Of a stretch of 22,849 nucleotides of DNA, positions 1 to 7,314 are shown in pieces. Made by a program: the position numbers and the translations under genes. Every line of letters begins with the position of its first letter. The stretch's first letter is position 1. The stretch is from SIG588 sp045599305 (GTDB lineage: Bacteria > Bacillota > Clostridia > Oscillospirales > Acutalibacteraceae). The stretch spans positions 1 through 22,849 of the forward strand of contig JAZRVU010000083.1 of assembly GCA_045599305.1 (NCBI GenBank), in the 5' to 3' direction. The notes under the pieces were generated by a model. That model saw only the letters and a program-made list of their open reading frames with translations. It searched no databases and was not told the DNA's origin.

Positions 1-34
1 TTCACCACAGAGCATTGATATGCCCGTCATACTA

Positions 35-71
35 AAAAAGGCCATGTGCCCGCCGGGCACATGGCCTTTTT
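35..71 (-). terminator. Rho-independent terminator of the corrinoid operon
   Basis: A perfect 12-bp stem (GGCCATGTGCCC at 40-51, its complement at 55-66) closes a 3-nt loop. It is flanked by A5 on the left and T5 on the right, so it works as an intrinsic terminator in both directions. It begins 14 bp past the stop codon of the last gene of the minus-strand operon. Positions 1-34 hold nothing I can identify. Confidence 0.9.
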
Positions 72-84
72 GCAATCGTTCTGT

Positions 85-1326
85 TCAGTCCGCGCCGTAA
101 AACTCGTCCAGCACGGCCGAGGCGGTCTCGGCCCACACGAACAGGTTCTGCGGGCGGTCGCTCACGGTGCTGATATCCTTGAGGGTGATATCGCACGGGC
201 AGCCGTATTTCAGGCAGATGCGTGCCGTTTCGGCGATCTCGCGCCGCACCACCTCGGGGTCGGTCTCGATGGCGACATGGGCGGGATTGGGCTTGCGGGA
301 CATCACGAAATCGCCGCCGATCTGCTCGGCGCTCGCCTCCACATCCGCCCACGGGCTGACGCCGATCTTGCGCAGGTTGGGGAATTTCTTTACGATGTCG
401 ATGCGGTCGTGCAGCGGCTCACAGCAGCCGTAATAGGTGAACGCACAGCGGCTCGCCAGCGGGATCGCATACTGGATATCGAATTCGTCGTGTGCGGCGG
501 GCGAAATGGAGGAGAACATCTGCGCCATGGTGCGAAACCAGATATCGCGGCAGCCGTAGGTGCCGTCGGTGGAGGGATCCGGCACCGTGACGCTGTTCGG
601 CGTGCAGTGAAGCGACAGCCAGCGGGGGTCATAGAGCCCCAGCGCCTCCATCTGATCCATCTCCGCCTTCATGGCGTCGGTATACAGGCCGATGATGCGG
701 TGCAGATACTCCGGCCGCTCATAGATGTCGATCAGGATCGGCTCCACCCCGCGCAGGCGGGCGATCTTGTCCCACGGGGCGTGATAGATGCCGTGTCCGC
801 GCAGCGTGACCGGCATGGTGTCGCCCAAGATCTCCTGCGCCCGTGCCACATTTCTGGCATCCGCTTCGGGATAGGCGCGGATCTTTGGCAGATGGAAGGC
901 CTCCAGCGCCCGCTCGTCGGCCAGCACGTCCACATATTCGTGGGATTTGATGCCGGTGTGCTTGCCGTCACGGGTCTGCTCCTGCATCACCAGACCGTTG
1001 CCGGAATGGGAATACGCCTTATAGATGACCCACGCCGGCTCTATGTAGTTATCGCATTTGAGATGTTTTTCGCGGAAAAGCGCTTCCCGCAGGGTATATT
1101 CCATTTTGCGCAGTTCGAGGTCCTCACACACGCAGTCGAGCGCGCCCTCGAAATTCATCTGCTGCCACGGGATCTCGTCGATGATGAGCGGCGGGCGCAC
1201 GATCTTCAGATCATTGGAATCGCGAAAGCGCTGACGCATTTTCACGTGTTTTTCGGAATTGGCGATGGCCATATACTGCTTGGCCAGTTCCCGGATAAGC
1301 GCCACATCTTTGGTCAGATCACTCAT
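85..1326 (-). CDS. UroD-fold (uroporphyrinogen decarboxylase family) protein, putative corrinoid methyltransferase
   Basis: This 413-residue protein belongs to the UroD/MtaA superfamily, judged by overall sequence style. It carries the segment YYGCCEPLH near residues 298-306, followed by LRKIGVSPW, which I recognise from the 'GCCE' subgroup found beside corrinoid proteins in Clostridia. H240-C241 and C301-C302-E303 are candidate metal or substrate residues. Known family members move methyl groups between a substrate, a corrinoid protein and a thiol or folate; the substrate here is unknown. I chose ATG 1326 because AAAGGAG lies just upstream, rejecting the longer in-frame opening that would run into the preceding gene. 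It starts 14 bp after the ASKHA activator gene and is the last gene of the operon. A true heme-pathway HemE role is unlikely given the neighbours. Confidence 0.85.
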   Translation of the reverse strand: MSDLTKDVALIRELAKQYMAIANSEKHVKMRQRFRDSNDLKIVRPPLIIDEIPWQQMNFEGALDCVCEDLELRKMEYTLREALFREKHLKCDNYIEPAWVIYKAYSHSGNGLVMQEQTRDGKHTGIKSHEYVDVLADERALEAFHLPKIRAYPEADARNVARAQEILGDTMPVTLRGHGIYHAPWDKIARLRGVEPILIDIYERPEYLHRIIGLYTDAMKAEMDQMEALGLYDPRWLSLHCTPNSVTVPDPSTDGTYGCRDIWFRTMAQMFSSISPAAHDEFDIQYAIPLASRCAFTYYGCCEPLHDRIDIVKKFPNLRKIGVSPWADVEASAEQIGGDFVMSRKPNPAHVAIETDPEVVRREIAETARICLKYGCPCDITLKDISTVSDRPQNLFVWAETASAVLDEFYGAD

Positions 1327-1340
1327 ATCTCCCTGCTCCT

Positions 1341-2846
1341 TTATGAAAACATCATGCCGTTTACATAGGCATCGCTGAAAAACGGATGGGTCATCAGGTC
1401 GACGGTTTCGGCGTTCTGTGCAAGCGACTGCGCGCCCTTTCGCAGATCGCCGTTCATCAGCAGCATCGCCGCGCCGTCCAGTGCCGCGTTGCCGATGGCT
1501 TTGGTGCGGGCGATGCACTCCGGCGGCAGCAGGCCGATGCGGCCGGCGTTTTCACGGTCAAGGCAGGTACCGAAGCCCCCCGCAATGGCGAGCACCGTCA
1601 CCGACCCGGCCGACACCCCCGCCTCGTGCAGGAGGGTGCGCAGCCCGGCACAGATGGCGCTTTTGGCCAACTGCACCATGCGGATATCCCGCCGGGTGAG
1701 GGAGACCGCACCGGCGATCGGCAGAGTCTTCTCCTCCAAAAAGCCGGTCTCGTCCACCGTCTCGTTTTCCAGCAGACAGGCGACCGCGTCGATCAGACCG
1801 CTGCCGCAGATGCCGACGGGCTCACCGTCGCCGATCACGTGCGCCGACAGGCGGCCGTCCTGCAGCGTCACCCGGTCGATCGCACCGGTGCCGCCGCGCA
1901 TCCCCATCGAGATGCCCACCCCCTCGAACGCGGGGCCGGCGGCGGTGGAACAGACGGTGAGCGTCCCCGCGTGCCACAGTGCCATTTCGCCGTTGGTGCC
2001 GATATCGCACAGCATGGCGTTATCGGCGTCCGGTCGGCACAGATCGGCGGCCAGCAGGGCACAGACCGTGTCCGCCCCCACAAAGGCGGAAATACAGGGC
2101 GGCAGATACACGGGCGTGGCGGGCGCCACGGCGGTCAGTCCCAGGCTGCCCGCGGTGACGGTCTCGTCAAATCCGTGCGGCAGGGAAAACGGCGCCTGCA
2201 GCAGCCCATCGGGCGCGGTCCCGGTCAGCAGGCAGAGCATGGCGGTGTTGCCCGTCATGACCATGCCATCCACCGCGCGGGGATCACACCCCGCATCGGC
2301 CGCCAGCGCCGTCACCAGTTTGTCGATCGCCGCCGTCAGCACGGCGGCCAACTGACGGGAAGCCCCTTTATCGGCGGCCTCCAGCCGGGAGATGACGTCC
2401 GCCCCGAATGTCTCCTGCGGGTTGAGCAAGCCACGCTGCGCCAGCAGGGCACCGCCTTTATCGAACAGTCTCGCCGCCACGGTGGTGGTGCCGATATCGA
2501 CCGCCACCCCGAAAGACGAAAAGACGGGGTGTACGGCGGTGCAGACCGCCGCCCCGTCTGTCAGCACGGAGGTTTTTGTTGTATCCGCAAGGCGCACCAC
2601 GGTGCAGGGACCGACCACAGTGGTGCGGCAGGCCAGCCGCACCCCCTGCGCGATCTCTCCGGCGGTGAGCACCGCCCGCTCGGTGTCGCTCAAAGGAGAC
2701 AGTGCCCCGTGGGCGATCACCTTGCATTTGCCACATTTGCCGTGCCCGCCGCAGGGCAGGTCGCACGCCAATAGATCGGAAAGCCGGGTACCGGACGCGA
2801 CAGTTCGCTCTTCGCCGCAAACGGTCACCAAGACCTGATCTGTCAC
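1341..2846 (-). CDS. ASKHA-domain 2Fe-2S protein, reductive activator of corrinoid methyltransferase (RACE type)
   Basis: This 501-residue protein has an N-terminal plant-type 2Fe-2S ferredoxin domain with cysteines C32, C38, C41 and C73 (PCGGHGKCGKCKV ... LAC). An ASKHA ATPase-like region (DUF4445) follows, with a phosphate loop at D117-IGTTT and a second one in LCDIGTNGEMALW. A glycine-rich AIAGGFG segment lies near the C-terminus. Proteins of this family (RamA/RACo functional class) use ATP to rereduce inactive cob(II)alamin to cob(I)alamin, which fits the corrinoid protein encoded in the same operon. The start is GTG at 2846, with a GGGGGTGAG binding site that overlaps the end of the DUF2284 gene 12 bp upstream. 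Length is within the normal range for the family. The family call is secure; which corrinoid protein it serves is inferred from position. Confidence 0.92.
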   Translation of the reverse strand: MTDQVLVTVCGEERTVASGTRLSDLLACDLPCGGHGKCGKCKVIAHGALSPLSDTERAVLTAGEIAQGVRLACRTTVVGPCTVVRLADTTKTSVLTDGAAVCTAVHPVFSSFGVAVDIGTTTVAARLFDKGGALLAQRGLLNPQETFGADVISRLEAADKGASRQLAAVLTAAIDKLVTALAADAGCDPRAVDGMVMTGNTAMLCLLTGTAPDGLLQAPFSLPHGFDETVTAGSLGLTAVAPATPVYLPPCISAFVGADTVCALLAADLCRPDADNAMLCDIGTNGEMALWHAGTLTVCSTAAGPAFEGVGISMGMRGGTGAIDRVTLQDGRLSAHVIGDGEPVGICGSGLIDAVACLLENETVDETGFLEEKTLPIAGAVSLTRRDIRMVQLAKSAICAGLRTLLHEAGVSAGSVTVLAIAGGFGTCLDRENAGRIGLLPPECIARTKAIGNAALDGAAMLLMNGDLRKGAQSLAQNAETVDLMTHPFFSDAYVNGMMFS

Positions 2847-2858
2847 GTCCTCACCCCC

Positions 2859-3419
2859 TCACAGGTCAAAGAAGACCGCACCGAAATAGGTCACGGTATC
2901 TTTGCCGTTGATGTACTTCATACCGGCCTTTTCGGCCATATCCGACACATGGACGCCATAGGACTCCAGTGAGGCGATCGCCCGGTCGGGCGCGCGGCAG
3001 GGCTCGCCCGTGACCTTGGCGCACACCTCGCAGACCCCGCAGCCGCCGGCACCGAGGTGCAGCACGCGGGTGAGCGATGTGTCGGCAAACACGTCGCGCA
3101 CCTGCCGTACCAGTCGGTTATGCGTTGTCCGGCACTCCTGCATCCCCTCAAAATCGAAACTGTCCTCCAGTTCGCCCACCGTCTGGTAGACGAGGGCGTA
3201 CCGATAGGTGGGCAGCGCGGCCATCAGGTCGTCGATCTCCCCCACGTCGGGCGGACACATCCAGCAGCGGCCGTACATGCCGCAGCTGTTCGAAGCGCAG
3301 ACATCGCGGAACACGCGGTCGGTCTTCACCTGCGCGGCAGGGATGACCCCCACGCGGTAGGCACCCAGCGCCTGTACACGCGCAGTGAGATCGTTTAGCA
3401 GTTCTTTCTCATTTTTCAT
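2859..3419 (-). CDS. DUF2284 cysteine-rich metal-binding protein
   Basis: This 186-residue soluble protein has two clusters of four cysteines: C41, C46, C52, C55 (in CGMYGRCWMCPP) and C127, C130, C133, C141 (in GCGVCEVC...PC). I recognise this as the DUF2284 pattern, and eight such cysteines suggest iron-sulfur clusters. DUF2284 genes often sit beside corrinoid methyltransferases; an electron-transfer or corrinoid-reactivation role is plausible but not established. I chose ATG 3419, preceded by GAGGGAT, over an upstream in-frame start because the longer form would extend 66 bases further into the upstream gene. With this start it overlaps the end of the preceding gene by 11 bp, indicating translational coupling. 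Confidence 0.85.
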   Translation of the reverse strand: MKNEKELLNDLTARVQALGAYRVGVIPAAQVKTDRVFRDVCASNSCGMYGRCWMCPPDVGEIDDLMAALPTYRYALVYQTVGELEDSFDFEGMQECRTTHNRLVRQVRDVFADTSLTRVLHLGAGGCGVCEVCAKVTGEPCRAPDRAIASLESYGVHVSDMAEKAGMKYINGKDTVTYFGAVFFDL

Positions 3420-4416
3420 AAAAATCCCTCGCAGCGGCAAAGAAAGCGTCCACATTCTCCCACGGTGTGCCCGGCGGGATATCACAGCCGGAGGAGAGGA
3501 CGAAATTGCCGTATTTCCCCGTACGCGCCAGCAGATCCCGCGTGGCTTGGCGGATCGACTCGGGCGTGCCGTTACAGAATTCGCCTGCCGGGTCGATATT
3601 GCCCATCACCGGCACATCGGCCGGCATCCTCTCAAGCATGGTGACCATATCCACCGCGTTGCCGAAGTGGAAGGCCGCCGCGCCGAAGGTGCTGAACGAT
3701 CCGGTCATCAGCGGGGTGTTGTTCCCGCAATTGTGATAGATCACGATGAAGTGCTCGTCCTGCACGGTCTCGATGATCCGGCGGACATAGGGGGCGGAAA
3801 ACGCCTCCTCCATCGCGGGGGACAGCAGGCCGGAGACCGGCTCCGCGATCAGGATACCGTCGGCACCCGCGGCGCGGAAGGCCTTGGCATAGTCGGTCAG
3901 AAACGCGGTGGCCTTTTCGAGCACGGTGTGCACCATCTCCGGCTCATCGTAGCAATCCACCATGATCCCGGACACGTCCAAAAGCCGCGCCGCCAGCGAA
4001 AACGGGCCGATCATACCGGCGAACACCGGCCGGTCGGTGATCTTTTCGCACGCCTTGCGAACGGTATCGATATAGATGTCCGAGCGCGCCGTCCCGACGG
4101 CGGGAACGGCAAGCGCCGCGGCGGCCTCCTCACTTTCGATCAGCCGCCCCACCACGGTGGGCACCTCGGTGTCGGTGAACCGCACGGCGGCGCCGAAGCA
4201 CTCCGCCTCCACCGACAGATCCATGAAGCTGATCGCGGCGGCGGCATCGGTATGCGCGGCCACGTAAGCCATGCCGGCCGCCTGCAGATCACTGCTCGCG
4301 ACCAGCTCCCGCACAGTGCAGCCGAGCGCCGACACCGCGGGAAACGCCAGAATGGGCATCGGCCGCCGGGAGCCTGTCAGCCCGGCGAGCCATTTGGTCA
4401 TATTCCGGTCAGCCAT
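3409..4416 (-). CDS. MtaA-type UroD-fold methyltransferase with HxC...C zinc motif
   Basis: This 335-residue protein is of typical UroD/MtaA length. It contains H228-N-C230 (in IYHNCGN) and C311 (in LSSGCDIPPG). This His-X-Cys...Cys arrangement is the zinc-thiolate site of methylcobamide:thiol methyltransferases such as MtaA and MtbA. It is therefore the best candidate in the operon for taking the methyl group from the corrinoid protein to an acceptor thiol; in a bacterium the acceptor need not be coenzyme M. The start at ATG 4416 lies 4 bp after the stop of the corrinoid gene, with AAGAGTGAG as a modest binding site, so it is probably translationally coupled. Its end overlaps the DUF2284 gene by 11 bp. 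Confidence 0.85.
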   Translation of the reverse strand: MADRNMTKWLAGLTGSRRPMPILAFPAVSALGCTVRELVASSDLQAAGMAYVAAHTDAAAAISFMDLSVEAECFGAAVRFTDTEVPTVVGRLIESEEAAAALAVPAVGTARSDIYIDTVRKACEKITDRPVFAGMIGPFSLAARLLDVSGIMVDCYDEPEMVHTVLEKATAFLTDYAKAFRAAGADGILIAEPVSGLLSPAMEEAFSAPYVRRIIETVQDEHFIVIYHNCGNNTPLMTGSFSTFGAAAFHFGNAVDMVTMLERMPADVPVMGNIDPAGEFCNGTPESIRQATRDLLARTGKYGNFVLSSGCDIPPGTPWENVDAFFAAARDFYEK

Positions 4417-4420
4417 ACGC

Positions 4421-5056
4421 TCACTCTTGGCAGAACGCCACGGCGGCATCGGCGGCGCTCGCGGCGTCCACGGTGTAGGCGTCGGCACCGATCTTGCGGC
4501 AGTAGTCCTCGCTCACGGGGGCGCCGCCGATCATGATCTTCACTTTGTCCCGGATACCCGCTTTCTCGGCCGCTTCCACGACCTCACGCATCACATCCAT
4601 GGTGGTGGTCAGCAGGGCGGAGCAGCAGATGATCCGGCAGTCCTGCTCCACCGCAGTGGAAATGAAGGTCTCGGCGGAGACATCGGTGCCCAGGTCGATG
4701 ACCTCAAGGCCCTTGCCCTCCATCATCATTTTGACCAGATTCTTGCCGATATCGTGCAGGTCACCGCGCACGGTGCCGATGCAGACACGGCCGGTGGCTT
4801 TCACGCCGCTTTCCGCCAGATAGGGCTTGAGCACCTCCATGCCCATATTCATAGCACGGGCGGCCACCAGCACCTCGGGCACATAGACCTCGTTCTTCTT
4901 GAACTTTTCGCCGATGACGCTCATGCCGCTGAGCAGGCCCTCATTCATGATGTCGATAGCGGAGCAGCCCTCTTCGAGCGCCTGCGCCACCATTTCTTTG
5001 ACGATCTTGGCTTTGCCTTTTTGCAGGTTTTCGGAAATTTCACTTAACACGATCAT
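4421..5056 (-). CDS. Corrinoid protein (MtaC/MtbC family), internal start within the AraC fusion
   Basis: The 211-residue product of an internal start matches the usual length and ends of stand-alone corrinoid proteins, opening MIVLSEISENLQKGKAK. An N-terminal helical cap (residues 1-85) precedes a Rossmann-like B12 domain. Its signature residues are D99-L-H101-D-I-G104 (the DxHxxG motif whose His is the lower cobalt ligand), S146-A-L148 and G177-G178. It carries the methyl group between the substrate-specific methyltransferase and the acceptor methyltransferase. The ATG at 5056 has its own well-placed GGAGAG site six bases upstream, inside the AraC frame, so I expect free corrinoid protein to be made. 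The next gene follows 4 bp after the stop. Whether the long fusion is also made is the open question. Confidence 0.85.
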   Translation of the reverse strand: MIVLSEISENLQKGKAKIVKEMVAQALEEGCSAIDIMNEGLLSGMSVIGEKFKKNEVYVPEVLVAARAMNMGMEVLKPYLAESGVKATGRVCIGTVRGDLHDIGKNLVKMMMEGKGLEVIDLGTDVSAETFISTAVEQDCRIICCSALLTTTMDVMREVVEAAEKAGIRDKVKIMIGGAPVSEDYCRKIGADAYTVDAASAADAAVAFCQE

Positions 5057-5989
5057 AATTTTCTCTCCATTCGGTTTTGTATTTTGATCTGCACGGTGCA
5101 GATGGCGGTACTGATTGGGGGTCATCCCCGTATGTGTGCGGAATACGCGGTAAAAAGTGGGGACATCCTTCATGCCACACTGTTTGGTGATCTCGTCAAC
5201 GGTAAGGTCGGTTTTGCCGAGCAGGTCACAGGCGCGGGTGATGCGGACACTGCGCAGATACTCCGCAAAGGAACTGCCTGTCAGCCGCCCGAAAATTCTG
5301 GAAAGCTGCGATTTGCTGATGAACAACTCGCGGGCAATGCTCTCGAGCGTCAGACTGCTGTCACCGCAGCGTTGTGCCACCGCCTGCAGCGTAAAAGAGA
5401 GCGCCTTGCCGTCCTTGGGGGAACATTCAGGTATGCTCTTGGTCGCGCCGTTCACGACCCGTCCCACCGTGATGAGCAGCACCACCAGGTAGGAACGGAT
5501 GCCGTCGCGCCATTCCCGCCGGCCGCCGGCCGCCTCGCGGGCGATGCCGTCGAGCAGTGCGCTCACCTCGTCCTGTGTCCGGGCATCGAGCATGGCATAG
5601 GCCGTCTGGGCATTGTCGCGGAACACGCCGTAGCAAAAACGCACATGGTCGGGATTGCCGACCTCGCCGTCAAACCAGTCGTGTACGTCGAAGAAGAGGC
5701 GGCGCACCGCGAACCCTTCGTCCTCGCCCCCCGCAAAATAGCCGTGCGGCACATCGCCGCGGCAGACATAGATGTCTCCCGCCCGGCAGGGGATCGGCTG
5801 ATTCAATATCTGATGGATGCCGCCGCCCGCTGTGACCACACTCAATTCGATGATGTCGTGGGTATAGAGCCGGGTGAACGCCGTGCCGGGGTCATACGGC
5901 TCGCAGTCGTGCAGCGTATCGCAGAAGACGGGAGCCTCTTTCATCAGTTGGCTTTTGGACAGCCGTGAGGAGCGCCGCTCTTCGTTCAC
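4421..5989 (-). CDS. AraC-family regulator fused in frame to a corrinoid-binding (B12) domain
   Basis: One uninterrupted frame encodes 522 residues. Residues 1-311 form an AraC-type regulator: a cupin-like sensor region (about 40-100, with AGDIYVCRGDVPHGYF) and a two-part AraC helix-turn-helix (about 198-304, ending VFRTHTGMTPNQYR). Only about eight linker residues later, residue 312 is the methionine that would begin a normal corrinoid protein, complete to residue 522. I chose GTG 5989 because GGGGAGGTGAAC lies just upstream; GTG 6016 and GTG 5998 are alternatives. The gene starts 29 bp after the upstream UroD gene. It is either a genuine B12-sensing transcription factor or two genes whose separating stop codon has been lost; four linker codons (CAA, AAA, GGA, GAG) are each one base away from a stop. 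I know of no described AraC-corrinoid fusion. Confidence 0.8.
   Translation of the reverse strand: MNEERRSSRLSKSQLMKEAPVFCDTLHDCEPYDPGTAFTRLYTHDIIELSVVTAGGGIHQILNQPIPCRAGDIYVCRGDVPHGYFAGGEDEGFAVRRLFFDVHDWFDGEVGNPDHVRFCYGVFRDNAQTAYAMLDARTQDEVSALLDGIAREAAGGRREWRDGIRSYLVVLLITVGRVVNGATKSIPECSPKDGKALSFTLQAVAQRCGDSSLTLESIARELFISKSQLSRIFGRLTGSSFAEYLRSVRITRACDLLGKTDLTVDEITKQCGMKDVPTFYRVFRTHTGMTPNQYRHLHRADQNTKPNGEKIMIVLSEISENLQKGKAKIVKEMVAQALEEGCSAIDIMNEGLLSGMSVIGEKFKKNEVYVPEVLVAARAMNMGMEVLKPYLAESGVKATGRVCIGTVRGDLHDIGKNLVKMMMEGKGLEVIDLGTDVSAETFISTAVEQDCRIICCSALLTTTMDVMREVVEAAEKAGIRDKVKIMIGGAPVSEDYCRKIGADAYTVDAASAADAAVAFCQE
5063..5068 (-). promoter_or_regulatory. Internal ribosome binding site for the corrinoid protein
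   Basis: GGAGAG on the minus strand lies six bases before ATG 5056, inside the coding frame of the AraC part. It encodes Gly-Glu of the linker. Its near-ideal sequence and spacing are the main evidence that the corrinoid domain is translated on its own. Confidence 0.75.
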
Positions 5990-6018
5990 GCCGTTCACCT
6001 CCCCCCGCCGTCTCACTT

Positions 6019-7143
6019 TCAGAGCTTGATCTCTTTGACCTTTTCGGCATAATACTGCACCAGTTCAAACTTGGTGCCGGGCATCAGCCGATGATCGGGA
6101 CACGGGATGAAACCGCCGAGCGCCGCCAGCCGCTGAAGCCGTGCGAGTTCCGCATCCACCGCTGCGCGATCCCGCCGCAGCACGGTCTTGTCCATGCCGC
6201 CCACGCCCAGCACCTTCTGCCCGAACCGGCCGCGTGCGGCCTCGAACTGGTCGCCCCACACACCGACCTCAATGGGAAACATGGTGTTCACGCCGTTATT
6301 CACCCATGTCGGCAGCAGTTTATCCGTCACGCCGTCGCAGTCGAGCGACACGATATCGATGCCGTACTGCCGCAGCAGATCACAGCGCTTTTTGTAATGC
6401 TTGGCGCACAACTCGTCAAAGATGGCGGGCGAGACCAGCGGGCCGCTTTTAAAGCAGATATCCTCCCAGAAGTGGCCGTAATCCACCTCGATGCCCGCCT
6501 CCAGCACCGCCTTCACGCACTGATACTGCATCTCGGCGTAGGTGTCCACGATATCCGCGAACAGTTCCTCATCCTCGTCATAGAGCAGATAACTCATCCC
6601 CGCCACGGTGGTGATGCTGCGGATGTCACCCAGCACACTGCCGACATACAGGCCGATGGGCACATCGGCGGGACGGGTCTCGTTGAATTTTTTGACACTC
6701 TCCGCATCGGCTCGCTCGGGGGTGAACTGCATCTTCGGCTTGAAGAGTGTCTCGAACGCCTCACGGTCCTTAAGCAGATAATCGTCCTCCGAGGGGATGG
6801 AGACCACACCGGGCTTATACCGTTCGATCACGCCGAAGCCGGTGAGCACCCGCTGCGACCCGTCAGCAAGAGTCTCCAGCACCTGCCGCTCAAATGTCGG
6901 CATCAGGTCGATCAGCGGGCGGTAGTTGGTGTCGCCCCAGCAAAAGTCCCAACCGAAGCGTTCGTCCAGTTCCCGGCGCGCCTCATTGTTCCCGGCGTTC
7001 ACCGCCTCGGCCAGTTCAGCGGAGATCTCCCCCGCGGCCACCCACTCGGGCAGCAACTCTTCCCAATAGCCGAAATGCACCGCCGGCATCCGGTCAGCCG
7101 ACTGAAAATGCAGAATATTGCGCGTTCTCTCTCGGTTCGTCAT
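6019..7143 (-). CDS. UroD-fold (uroporphyrinogen decarboxylase family) methyltransferase-like protein
   Basis: This 374-residue UroD-family protein is the first gene of the minus-strand operon. It opens MTNRERTRNILHFQ and carries a D268-C269-D270-G segment in the position where relatives place metal or substrate ligands. GGMDKT and CPDHRLMPG near the C-terminus are typical of the clade found with corrinoid proteins. It lacks the HxC...C zinc motif of the MtaA-type protein in the same operon, so I infer a different half-reaction, possibly methyl transfer from the growth substrate to the corrinoid. The ATG at 7143 is preceded by CAGGAGG at good spacing. Substrate unknown. Confidence 0.87.
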   Translation of the reverse strand: MTNRERTRNILHFQSADRMPAVHFGYWEELLPEWVAAGEISAELAEAVNAGNNEARRELDERFGWDFCWGDTNYRPLIDLMPTFERQVLETLADGSQRVLTGFGVIERYKPGVVSIPSEDDYLLKDREAFETLFKPKMQFTPERADAESVKKFNETRPADVPIGLYVGSVLGDIRSITTVAGMSYLLYDEDEELFADIVDTYAEMQYQCVKAVLEAGIEVDYGHFWEDICFKSGPLVSPAIFDELCAKHYKKRCDLLRQYGIDIVSLDCDGVTDKLLPTWVNNGVNTMFPIEVGVWGDQFEAARGRFGQKVLGVGGMDKTVLRRDRAAVDAELARLQRLAALGGFIPCPDHRLMPGTKFELVQYYAEKVKEIKL

Positions 7144-7178
7144 CGCGGCCTCCTGAAATCAAAGCATTTTATAGTTTT

Positions 7179-7184
7179 ATTATA
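7179..7184 (-). promoter_or_regulatory. -10 box of the corrinoid operon promoter
   Basis: TATAAT on the minus strand lies 35 bp before the first operon gene. No convincing -35 hexamer sits 16-18 bp upstream (the sequence there reads about TTTACT), which suggests the promoter depends on an activator. The AraC-type regulator encoded in the operon is the natural candidate. Confidence 0.6.
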
Positions 7185-7214
7185 CAGGGAAATTTTCAAA
7201 AGTAAATACGGTAA

Positions 7215-7246
7215 TTTTGTTTTTCATGCAAAAGTATGCAACAAAA
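7215..7246. promoter_or_regulatory. Candidate AraC-type operator between the divergent UroD genes
   Basis: Two direct copies of ATGCAA (7226-7231 and 7236-7241) are spaced exactly 10 bp apart, one helical turn. They lie inside an outer inverted pair, TTTTGTT (7215-7221) and AACAAAA (7240-7246). AraC-family proteins commonly bind direct half-sites on one helix face. The site lies upstream of the weak minus-strand promoter and just before the plus-strand promoter, so it could control both. This is inference from layout only. Confidence 0.4.
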
Positions 7247-7251
7247 CCATA

Positions 7252-7280
7252 TTGTCTTTCGGGTAAAAATCCATTATGAT
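7252..7280 (+). promoter_or_regulatory. SigA-type promoter of the divergent UroD gene
   Basis: TTGTCT (7252-7257) and TATGAT (7275-7280) are separated by 17 bp. Transcription would start near 7287, about 28 bp before the chosen start codon. Confidence 0.6.
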
Positions 7281-7314
7281 AAGGACATAATTTCAAGAAG
7301 GAAGGATGAGCCTT

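Noticed and set aside
46..2774. Long plus-strand open frames (440 and 462 codons) opposite the UroD and ASKHA genes
   Set aside because: They are antisense shadows of recognised proteins in GC-rich DNA, give low-complexity His/Arg/Gly-rich products and have no family resemblance.
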